Assembly: GCA_030670715.1 (NCBI GenBank)
Contig: DAOVBC010000172.1
Location: forward strand, 1-5,704
DNA: 5,704 nucleotides
From: Deltaproteobacteria bacterium
GTDB taxonomy: Bacteria > Desulfobacterota > Desulfobacteria > Desulfobacterales > SG8-13
Direction of reading: 5' to 3'
Below the pieces are notes generated by a model. The model saw nothing but the letters and a program-made list of their open reading frames with translations. It was not told the origin of the DNA and ran no database searches. Below, one piece after another: positions 1 through 5,704 of this stretch; the first letter of the stretch is position 1; each line of letters opens with the position of its first letter. The position numbers and the translations under genes are program-made.

Positions 1-1448
1 AAGGCACCCATATCGATGAAACCGCCCGCGAGATGGAACGGGCAGAAAAATATCTGATGGACGATGAAAATGTCACCGATGTCATCACCATGATCGGCGG
101 CGGACAGATCCGCTTTCTGCTGACCTATACACCTGAAAACCCTTACAGCTGTTATGCCCAGATACTGGTCACGGTCAAAGATGCCAAAAAAATTCCGGAA
201 ATGTTTGTCACCATGCAAAATGATCTGGATAAGCTCTTCCCTCAGGCCATTGTCAACACGCGCATGTTTACCATGGGGCCCTCCACCGGCGGCAAGATCC
301 AATTGCGTATCAATGGCCCGGATCCCGAGGTGCTTCGCGTTCTGGGTAACAAAGTCCAGGCGATCGCATGGGATGACCCCATGGCCAAAGGCGTTCGTAA
401 TGAATGGCGCACCAAGGTCAAGGTCTTGCGTCCCCAGATGGCCGAAGCCCAGGCGCGCCGTGCGGGAATCGACCGGCCGGAAATTGCCACCGCCATGGAA
501 ATGGCCATCGAAGGGACGCCCTCGGGCCTTTACCGTGAAAAGGACGAACTGCTCCAGATTATCGCCCGGGCCCCTGAATCCGAACGCATCGATTTCGACA
601 ACCTGGGAGCCATTCCGGTCTGGAGCCCGGCGGCCCGGAAAATGATTCCCATGGGACAGGTCGTCAATGGGTTTAAAACCGAATTCGAAGACCCGCACAT
701 CTGGCGCCGGGGCCGCACCAAAATGCTCAAGATGCACATTGACGCACGGGAAGGTTTTCCCTCCGTTCTTTTGGCGCGCATCAAACCCAAGATCGAGCAG
801 GCCCTGGGTGTGGATGTGGAGCAGAAGACAGGCAAGGCGGTCAGCCCGGACAAATGGACCGATTCCACCATACCGATCAAAAATCTGGATATGATCCCCT
901 TAAAAGGCATGCCGGGCTACTATATCGCCTGGGGCGGAGAAGCCGAAGATTCCGCCCGGGCACAAGCCAGCCTGGCAAGTTACATGAAGATTTTTTTCAG
1001 TCTGATGGTCCTGATCGTGATTTGGCTGTTTAATTCCATTAAAAAAACCCTGATCATCTGGTTGACCGTTCCGTTGTCGCTGATTGGTGTTACCGCCGGA
1101 CTGCTCATCTTCGGCCAACCCTTTGGTTTTATGCCTCTCTTGGGCATCATGAGCCTTGCCGGTATGCTGATCAAAAACGCCATCGTATTGATCGATCAAA
1201 TCGATACCGAACTTGCCGGGGGCAAACAGCCGTTGCTGTCCGTCATCGACTCCGGCCTGAGCCGTCTGATTCCAGTATCCATGGCGTCTTTAACCACGAT
1301 CCTGGGCATGGTCCCATTGCTGCAGGATGCTTTTTTTGTTGCCATGGCCGTTACCATTATGTTCGGTCTCGGTTTCGCCACTGTACTGACCCTGATCGTG
1401 GTCCCGGTATTGTACACGATCTTTTTCAAAATCAAATATGAAAAATAA
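1..1448 (+). CDS. RND efflux permease, C-terminal half (5' partial)
   Basis: Inner-membrane, proton-driven efflux pump subunit of the AcrB-like RND superfamily. Only the last 481 residues are visible. The frame is open from base 3, so the ATG at 33 is an internal Met and the true start is off the left edge; family members are about 1,030-1,070 residues long. Visible residues ~1-320 are the second periplasmic porter and docking region, ending in a family-like W-G-G-E-x-E stretch. Five membrane segments follow at about 327-346, 350-372, 377-401, 423-440 and 445-476, matching TM8-TM12 of AcrB. TM10 carries the conserved Lys-Asn-Ala (Lys at 1173-1175), equivalent to AcrB K940 of the proton relay. 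The position matching AcrB T978 in TM11 is Ala (1284-1286). The TM4 aspartates lie outside the window. The gene sits 24 nt upstream of a TolC-type gene, as expected for a tripartite pump. The family is certain; the substrate is unknown. Confidence 0.93.
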   Translation, partial: GTHIDETAREMERAEKYLMDDENVTDVITMIGGGQIRFLLTYTPENPYSCYAQILVTVKDAKKIPEMFVTMQNDLDKLFPQAIVNTRMFTMGPSTGGKIQLRINGPDPEVLRVLGNKVQAIAWDDPMAKGVRNEWRTKVKVLRPQMAEAQARRAGIDRPEIATAMEMAIEGTPSGLYREKDELLQIIARAPESERIDFDNLGAIPVWSPAARKMIPMGQVVNGFKTEFEDPHIWRRGRTKMLKMHIDAREGFPSVLLARIKPKIEQALGVDVEQKTGKAVSPDKWTDSTIPIKNLDMIPLKGMPGYYIAWGGEAEDSARAQASLASYMKIFFSLMVLIVIWLFNSIKKTLIIWLTVPLSLIGVTAGLLIFGQPFGFMPLLGIMSLAGMLIKNAIVLIDQIDTELAGGKQPLLSVIDSGLSRLIPVSMASLTTILGMVPLLQDAFFVAMAVTIMFGLGFATVLTLIVVPVLYTIFFKIKYEK

Positions 1449-1460
1449 TCGCCTGTTGAT

Positions 1461-1465
1461 AGGAG
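1461..1465 (+). promoter_or_regulatory. Ribosome binding site of the TolC-fusion gene
   Basis: AGGAG lies 7 nt before the ATG at 1473. It decides the start: an in-frame TTG at 1467 is only one base after this motif, too close to be used, so the protein begins at the ATG, directly at its signal peptide. Confidence 0.8.
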
Positions 1466-1472
1466 TTTGCCC

Positions 1473-3872
1473 ATGAAAACCAGGTTGAACGTTTTTGTTA
1501 CCGCTATCATTTTACTGTTACTCTCCACGGCCACTGTTGCCCATGCGGCAGGAAACTTGCCGATAGTCAATATCGGCATTGTCATCGATGGTCCCTGGGA
1601 GCGACACCCTGATTATATAAATATTTTTAAATCAGAAATCACCCGGATGGCCGAAGAAGAATTCGACGTCCGTTTTCCGGCCGATCAGATTCTTAACGGT
1701 AACTGGTCACAGGAAAATATCAATCGTTCAATCGACCGGCTGCTGGCAAACCCTGAAATCGACCTGGTCCTGGCGCTGGGATTTGTCTCCTCTCACGAGG
1801 CCTGCAAACGCAGCAACCTGAGCAAACCGGTCATTGCGCCATTTATTACCGATATCGAACAGCAGGGAATACCGTTTAAAAACGGCACCAGCGGTGTCAA
1901 CAACCTGAGTTATCTGCTTTCTTTTAAAGGACTGGACCGGGAAATCCGGACGTTTAAAGAAATTGTTTCTTTCGAGCGGATGGTAATTTTAGTTGACGGG
2001 TTTCACCTGAAAGTATTTTCAGCGAACCGTCTCGTCGAATATTTGAAAAGCACTTACCGTATCGACGTGAAAATTGTTGCCGCTGAAAATTCTGCCGCAG
2101 ATGTTCTGTTGAAACTTCCCGCCGCTACCCAGGCGGTTTTAATTTCCTCACTTCCCCGTTTTTCAGATAATGAATTCCAAAAGCTGATTGACGGACTGAT
2201 CAAAAAAAAGCTGCCCAGTTTTTCCTATTTGGGCCGAGATGAAGTTGAGTCCGGTATTTTAGCCAGCATCGCACCCCAATCCACTTTAAAAAATATTGCC
2301 CGCAGTACGGCCATTAATATCCAGGATATTTTCAGGGGCGAAAAAGCGGGCAACCTGCCGGTTACCATCGACATCGGCGGCAAGTTGGCGATCAATATGG
2401 CCACCGCCAAGGCCATCGACGTTTCGCCTACCTGGAAGATACTGACCAAAGCCGAACTGTTGAATGAAGGCATTGTCAAAGCGGATCGTGTTCTGACGCT
2501 TGAAACAGTGGCGGCAGAAGTACTGAGCGCCAATCTGGACCTTGCGGCCGCTGACCGAAACGTCGCTGCCGGGGAACAAAGCGTTCGTGAAAGCCGATCA
2601 CTGCTGCTGCCGCAGATCGATATCGGATCACAGGCATCCGTAATCGACGAAGACCGTGCCGAAGCCTCCCTGGGAACTCAGCCGGAACGGTTGTGGACAG
2701 GCTCTGCCGAAGCGACCCAACTGATCTATTCCGACCGGGTCTGGACAAATTATACGGTTGAGAAATTCAATCAGACCGCCCGTATCGAAAGCCGGGAGAC
2801 GTTGAAGCTCGATCTTGTTCAAGCGGCAACAACGGCCTATCTGAATGTTCTGCGGGCAATGGCCCTCCAACGTGTGCAGAAGGAGAATCTGACATTGACC
2901 CGGGAGAACCTTGAACGGGCTCGTATCAGGGTATTCATTGGTGCGGCCGGACCTGAAGAGGTCTACCGCTGGGAAAGTGAAATCGCCGGCAGCCGCCAGC
3001 GGGTGTTATTTGCAGAATCCAATACATTGGACGCGATGAGTGCGTTGAATCGAATCTTAAACCGGCCGCTTTCTGAAATATTTATCGCCAGAGAATCGGC
3101 AGAAATGGATCCCTTGTCGTTTTTTAAAGACAAGCGTTTTTTCACTTACATAGCCAACCCGAAAAACCTGAATCTGTTCCGTGATTTTCTGATCAGGGAG
3201 GGACTGGAACTGTCAACTGAATTACGTCAGATTGACGCTGCAATTGCCGCAAGTGAAAGAACTATCACGGCCGCCAGGCGTGAATTCTATATTCCCAAGG
3301 TTGCCTTCAAGGGGAATGTCACCGAAAGATTCGCAAAAGACGGCGCCGGTTCCAGTCCGCCATCCACCCTCCCGGGTCTTCCTACCAAAGACGATACCGA
3401 TTGGAGCGCCGGTGTCTTTTTAACGTTGCCCTTGTTTAACAGCGGCGGCAAATCGGCAGCGCTGCAACGCACCCGTGAAGAACTGGCCCGTTTACAGAAT
3501 GAACGCGGCTCAGCCGCAAACCGGATCGAAGAAAGAGTGATTAATGCGGTCAATCTGATCCGGGCGTCCTACCCCGGAATATGGTTAACCCGAGATGCAG
3601 CGGTTGCCGCCCAGAAAAACCTGAAACTCGTCACGGATTCTTACGCCCGCGGCATCAAATCGATCATCGATCTGATCGATGCCCACAACCAGGCCCTGGT
3701 TGCGGACCGCAGAGCCGCCAATGCGGTTTATGATTTCCTCATCGACATTATGAACGTACAGCGCAGTGTCAGCCGTTTTATTCTCTTCGCAGATGAAAAT
3801 GAAAGAGCGCTCTGGTCTCAGAAGGCCGCTGATTATTTTAGCGCTGCCGGTATAAAATTAGAACATCAGTAA
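1473..3872 (+). CDS. Exported fusion: ABC substrate-binding-like domain + TolC-family outer-membrane channel
   Basis: Outer-membrane efflux channel of 799 residues, against about 420-500 for ordinary TolC proteins. Residues 1-25 are a signal peptide: basic start, leucine/isoleucine core, A-H-A cleavage site. Residues ~29-325 resemble the PF04392/COG2984 periplasmic binding family. The best evidence is the end of the domain: an R-G-E-K-A-G run at 288-293, then N-L-P-V at 294-297, then I-N-M-A-T-A-K-A-I at 307-315, matching that family's characteristic C-terminal block. Residues ~339-795 hold two outer-membrane efflux repeats. The first has the helical pattern with G-A-A-G-P-E-E-V at 490-497 and an L-N-R-P-L turn; the second has A-R-G-I-K-S-I-I-D-L-I-D around 725-736. 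The gene sits between the pump gene and a barrel gene with short gaps, implying co-transcription. The TolC assignment is very secure and the binding-domain assignment good. Ligand binding by that domain is inference. Confidence 0.93.
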   Translation: MKTRLNVFVTAIILLLLSTATVAHAAGNLPIVNIGIVIDGPWERHPDYINIFKSEITRMAEEEFDVRFPADQILNGNWSQENINRSIDRLLANPEIDLVLALGFVSSHEACKRSNLSKPVIAPFITDIEQQGIPFKNGTSGVNNLSYLLSFKGLDREIRTFKEIVSFERMVILVDGFHLKVFSANRLVEYLKSTYRIDVKIVAAENSAADVLLKLPAATQAVLISSLPRFSDNEFQKLIDGLIKKKLPSFSYLGRDEVESGILASIAPQSTLKNIARSTAINIQDIFRGEKAGNLPVTIDIGGKLAINMATAKAIDVSPTWKILTKAELLNEGIVKADRVLTLETVAAEVLSANLDLAAADRNVAAGEQSVRESRSLLLPQIDIGSQASVIDEDRAEASLGTQPERLWTGSAEATQLIYSDRVWTNYTVEKFNQTARIESRETLKLDLVQAATTAYLNVLRAMALQRVQKENLTLTRENLERARIRVFIGAAGPEEVYRWESEIAGSRQRVLFAESNTLDAMSALNRILNRPLSEIFIARESAEMDPLSFFKDKRFFTYIANPKNLNLFRDFLIREGLELSTELRQIDAAIAASERTITAARREFYIPKVAFKGNVTERFAKDGAGSSPPSTLPGLPTKDDTDWSAGVFLTLPLFNSGGKSAALQRTREELARLQNERGSAANRIEERVINAVNLIRASYPGIWLTRDAAVAAQKNLKLVTDSYARGIKSIIDLIDAHNQALVADRRAANAVYDFLIDIMNVQRSVSRFILFADENERALWSQKAADYFSAAGIKLEHQ

Positions 3873-3876
3873 TCGA

Positions 3877-3882
3877 AGGAGG
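3877..3882 (+). promoter_or_regulatory. Ribosome binding site of the beta-barrel gene
   Basis: A perfect AGGAGG is found 7 nt before the ATG at 3890 and only 4 nt after the stop of the TolC-fusion gene. It favours the ATG at 3890 over the in-frame TTG at 3887, and supports translation from the same messenger. Confidence 0.85.
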
Positions 3883-3889
3883 TAATTTG

Positions 3890-4636
3890 ATGATATCCAG
3901 AGCAATCAAACTTTTTGTAATTGTGACCATTGTTGTTAGTCTCACAACACCGGTCTGTGCCGATTATAAAGGCCACCATGCACCGGGGGGCTGGGGACTG
4001 CAATCAGGCACACAGGCCCCCCCGCCTGAGGGCTTTATGCTTTCCCCGATCTATTCGCGGTACCATTCGGACAAACTGGTAGACAGTGATGGCGATGAGT
4101 TCAATTTGACCGGTCAGAGTAGAGATATCACCGTCAATGTACTGGGGGTGTTTGGCTGGTGGGTAAGCAAGTATAAATTCTTGGGGGCTAATTGGGGCAT
4201 GCTCGCTACGGTTTATGCGGCAGATAACAGCCTCGAGTTTGCCGATTTCGAGTTTAGTAAAAATTTCGATCTCGGGGATATCTACCTGCAGCCCATCAAC
4301 CTTGGCTGGCATCTGAAACAGGCCGATTTCATGGTGACTTATGGGATCTATCTTCCCACGGGCAAGTATAGTTCCGGTGGCGATGATAATACCGGATTGG
4401 GGATGTGGACCCACGAGTTCGGTGCCGGTACGACCATATTCTTCGATCCGGAGAAAAAATGGCATTTTTCGGCCATGGGCTATTTCGAAATTCACTCGGA
4501 AAAAGATGATAGCGATATTCAAGTGGGAAACATTCTAACCATCGAAGGTGGATTGGGCAGATCGTGGTATGAAGGGGCTCTCTCAGTGGGGATCGCCTAT
4601 TATGCCCAATGGAAACTGACCGAGGACACAATTTGA
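3890..4636 (+). CDS. Outer-membrane beta-barrel, phenol-degradation MetA family (PF13557-like), cut short by in-frame TGA
   Basis: Exported barrel-type protein, 248 residues to the TGA. Residues 1-24 are a signal peptide with a V-C-A cleavage site. The mature start carries L-Q-S-G-T-Q-A-P-P-P at 37-46, the hallmark entry motif of the PF13557 'putative MetA-pathway of phenol degradation' family. Alternating strands with aromatic girdles follow, including Y-G-I-Y-L-P-T-G-K-Y at 151-160, typical of the family. These proteins are thought to sit in the outer membrane and are often found near genes for hydrophobic compounds; the actual role here is unknown. The stop falls in a strand-connecting loop after Y-A-Q-W-K-L-T-E-D, about 70 residues before the expected end, and family sequence continues downstream in the same frame. 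So this is either a recent nonsense mutation, a sequencing error, or (less likely) a recoded codon. The gene is 17 nt behind the TolC-fusion gene and probably in its operon. Confidence 0.85.
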   Translation: MISRAIKLFVIVTIVVSLTTPVCADYKGHHAPGGWGLQSGTQAPPPEGFMLSPIYSRYHSDKLVDSDGDEFNLTGQSRDITVNVLGVFGWWVSKYKFLGANWGMLATVYAADNSLEFADFEFSKNFDLGDIYLQPINLGWHLKQADFMVTYGIYLPTGKYSSGGDDNTGLGMWTHEFGAGTTIFFDPEKKWHFSAMGYFEIHSEKDDSDIQVGNILTIEGGLGRSWYEGALSVGIAYYAQWKLTEDTI

Positions 4637-4846
4637 GGCCTTAATAAGAATGATCCCAGGCTACCGTCTTCGCTCACGCTAAATCGATCCCGGCTTTATG
4701 CTTTAGGGCCGGAGATCAATATCCCGATCATTATTAAGGACAAACTCATTTCCATCGTTACTGCCCGCTACCAGTGGGAGTTCGGGGCCCGGTCCACACT
4801 TGAAGGGGAGACTTTCAGCGTGTTTCTTAATTTTCCTTTTTTCTAA
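4637..4846 (+). pseudogene. C-terminal continuation of the barrel gene beyond the in-frame TGA
   Basis: This is 69 codons in exactly the frame of the preceding barrel gene, with no ATG, GTG or TTG start suited to separate translation. It supplies the missing end of the family: A-L-G-P-E-I-N-I-P at 271-279 of the read-through numbering, A-R-Y-Q-W-E-F-G-A-R at 292-301, and a final strand ending in Phe-Phe immediately before the TAA at 4844-4846. A terminal Phe is the usual outer-membrane barrel assembly signal. Read through, the whole protein would be 318 positions, a normal length for the family. No base has been lost or gained, so one substitution in the TGA (for example from CGA or GGA) would restore the gene. 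Confidence 0.8.
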
Positions 4847-4898
4847 AACAAGTGGTAGTGGAGATAATTTTTCCAAATAACCAATTTTCGTTGGCCAT

Positions 4899-4902
4899 GA
4901 GG
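4899..4902 (+). promoter_or_regulatory. Probable ribosome binding site of the ABM-like gene
   Basis: GAGG lies 5 nt before the ATG at 4908. It is weaker than the sites upstream of the other genes. It supports 4908 over the second in-frame ATG at 4923, which has no comparable motif at the right distance. Confidence 0.5.
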
Positions 4903-4907
4903 ATGAA

Positions 4908-5258
4908 ATGTTTTTCTGTCAAATGAAGATCAAAATCAGGCAATACAAAACGGATGAATTTGTCAACAGTGTGCGCTCGTTTGCGCGCAGAGTCCGTAAG
5001 CAAAAAGGGTGTCTCGACTACAGCCTGTACCGGAATTCCGAAAAGGAAAACAGCTATTTCCTGCTCGGAGAGTGGAAGACACGCCAAGCCATGGAGAAAC
5101 ATTTCCAGACACACGATTTCGAGGTGTTAATCGGCGCGACCAAAGTACTGGGCGAGACATTTGAAATGAACATAGCCGAAGTTTCTAAAACGGGGGGTTT
5201 TGAATTGGCCAGAGAACAGATCGCGCCGCAACAACGAAAGATAACAAAGAGGGATTGA
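4908..5258 (+). CDS. Small ABM-fold protein (antibiotic biosynthesis monooxygenase / YgiN-like)
   Basis: A 116-residue cytosolic protein with no signal peptide or membrane segment. Residues ~5-95 fit the dimeric ferredoxin-like ABM fold: first strand M-K-I-K-I-R, helix with D-E-F-V-N-S-V, then K-Q-K-G-C-L-D-Y-S-L-Y-R at 34-45, which matches the family's 'pGcl.y.ly' core. A strand with F-L-L-G-E-W-K follows, then the A-M-E-K-H-F-Q-T-H-D-F helix near residue 65. The last ~20 residues are a charged tail outside the fold. Members include quinol monooxygenases, heme-degrading enzymes and proteins of unknown role; nothing here picks one, and no catalytic residue can be assigned safely. The gene starts 61 nt after the barrel gene's natural end with no clear terminator between. 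An alternative start is the ATG at 4923, which would remove five residues. Confidence 0.75.
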   Translation: MFFCQMKIKIRQYKTDEFVNSVRSFARRVRKQKGCLDYSLYRNSEKENSYFLLGEWKTRQAMEKHFQTHDFEVLIGATKVLGETFEMNIAEVSKTGGFELAREQIAPQQRKITKRD

Positions 5259-5259
5259 A

Positions 5260-5455
5260 CATTATGGGCAAAAAGTCTGGGGCACGCCTCCGGGCGCATT
5301 ACAAGAACCTGAGCCTCGAAACTGGCGACCATCGAGGCCGAGTGGGGCTTCATGATTGCGCCGAGCTCGGATATCAGCGTTCACCTGCGACCGGGCGCCG
5401 GTATCGTCCACGCAATGAAAACTATGATTGCCTGAAGGATTTTGATTTGAATTAA
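5260..5455 (+). pseudogene. Probable decayed gene remnant, family not recognised
   Basis: No intact convincing gene lies here. One frame offers a 63-codon ORF from ATG 5264 to the stop at 5455, with GAGGG 10 nt upstream, but its product is rich in Arg, His and Tyr and looks like out-of-frame translation. A different frame, 5313-5435, has no start codon near its beginning and is preceded by a TGA at 5310, yet reads as natural protein: A-T-I-E-A-E-W-G-F-M-I-A-P-S, then V-H-L-R-P-G-A-G-I-V. By my hand count, about three quarters of its third codon positions are G or C, against about half for the 63-codon ORF over the same bases. Restoring one base near 5313 joins it to an upstream frame (Y-G-Q-K-V-W-G-T-P-P-G-A-L-Q-E-P-E), and another near 5423 to Y-D-C-L-K-D-F-D-L-N ending at 5455. 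This suggests a gene broken by small deletions, perhaps another barrel-type protein, but I cannot name the family. Confidence 0.4.
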
Positions 5456-5522
5456 TTGTGACTTTGGAGAATACGAGTGAGGAAGCATTAAAAAATATAT
5501 CTCATGTAACATTAACCAATTT

Positions 5523-5528
5523 AAGGAG
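5523..5528 (+). promoter_or_regulatory. Ribosome binding site of the disulfide reductase gene
   Basis: AAGGAG is 8 nt before the ATG at 5537 and supports that start. The ~80 nt upstream (5456-5522) are AT-rich and could carry a promoter, but I see no -35/-10 pair good enough to call. Confidence 0.8.
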
Positions 5529-5536
5529 ACCATATC

Positions 5537-5704
5537 ATGAAAGTCATCATTGTTGGTGGAGTAGCCGGAGGGGCGTCCTGCGCGGCACGTTTACGCAGGT
5601 TGGATGAAAAGGTGGAAATCATCATGGTTGAGCGTGGGCCCCATGTTTCCTATGCAAACTGCGGTTTGCCTTATCGTGTTGGGGACGTGATAGAAAAGGA
5701 TGAA
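5537..5704 (+). CDS. FAD-dependent pyridine nucleotide-disulfide reductase, CoA-disulfide reductase/NADH oxidase type (3' partial)
   Basis: Only the first 56 residues are visible; the family is usually about 450 residues, or about 550-570 with a C-terminal rhodanese domain, which cannot be judged here. Residues 2-12 form the FAD dinucleotide-binding strand and glycine turn (V-I-I-V-G-G-V-A-G-G). An acidic residue, Glu32, ends the second strand, as expected for binding the adenosine ribose. Residues 38-46 read S-Y-A-N-C-G-L-P-Y, the single-cysteine redox motif of CoA-disulfide reductases, NADH oxidases and persulfide reductases. Cys42 corresponds to the catalytic Cys43 of staphylococcal Cdr. 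The likely role is cytosolic NAD(P)H-dependent reduction of CoA disulfide or persulfide, or of oxygen; the sequence here cannot separate these. The gene has its own strong ribosome binding site and an AT-rich leader, so it may be a separate transcription unit from the efflux genes. Confidence 0.9.
   Translation, partial: MKVIIVGGVAGGASCAARLRRLDEKVEIIMVERGPHVSYANCGLPYRVGDVIEKDE

Noticed and set aside
4004..4522. Long reverse-strand ORF (172 codons) opposite the barrel gene
   Set aside because: The forward frame has clear family motifs and a signal peptide; the reverse product has no recognisable domain and is an antisense shadow.
4638..4661. Possible SECIS hairpin after the in-frame TGA
   Set aside because: Only four base pairs close a 16-nt loop, and I see no convincing SECIS-like apical stem.
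4881..4894. CCAA / TTGG inverted repeat just before the ABM-like gene
   Set aside because: A four-base stem with no T-tract is expected by chance; it is not a supportable terminator or operator.
5187..5201. AAAAC / GTTTT inverted repeat around a G-run, resembling a small terminator hairpin
   Set aside because: It lies inside the ABM-like coding sequence, has a weak A-T stem, and is followed by GAATTGG rather than a T-run.
5456..5501. Possible promoter elements (TTGTGA, TATATC) before the disulfide reductase gene
   Set aside because: No -35/-10 pair has both acceptable sequence and 16-18 nt spacing; AT-richness alone is not enough.

Overview
The window reads as a stretch of a Gram-negative chromosome of moderate GC, with all recognisable genes on the + strand. 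A Desulfobacterota-like anaerobe is my best guess, from overall protein style and the CoA-disulfide-reductase-type gene at the right edge. That is an impression, not a phylogenetic result.

Layout. Positions 1-1448 hold the C-terminal half of an RND efflux permease whose start lies outside the window. After a 24-nt gap, 1473-3872 encodes a 799-residue exported protein. It fuses an ABC-type periplasmic substrate-binding-like domain (PF04392 style) to a complete TolC-family outer-membrane channel. After a further 17 nt, 3890 begins an outer-membrane beta-barrel of the 'MetA-pathway of phenol degradation' type (PF13557). Its reading frame is broken by a TGA at 4634-4636, but it continues in the same frame with clear family sequence to a natural end at 4846. 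A small ABM-fold (antibiotic biosynthesis monooxygenase-like) protein follows at 4908-5258. Positions 5259-5536 have no confident intact gene but contain a protein-like stretch without a start, probably a decayed gene. At 5537 an FAD/NAD(P)-dependent disulfide reductase of the CoA-disulfide reductase/NADH oxidase group starts and runs off the right edge.

How they fit together. The first three genes are tightly spaced, each downstream one has a strong Shine-Dalgarno, and together they look like an envelope export operon: inner-membrane pump, outer-membrane channel with a fused binding domain, and an extra outer-membrane barrel. The membrane fusion protein such pumps need is not visible and presumably lies upstream. 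The substrate cannot be read from the sequence. A hydrophobic or aromatic compound would fit the barrel family, but that is inference. The ABM gene and the reductase may be separate units, though I see no convincing terminator between any of the genes.

Most notable points: the binding-protein/TolC fusion, the in-frame TGA in the barrel gene, and the frame-disrupted coding remnant before the reductase.
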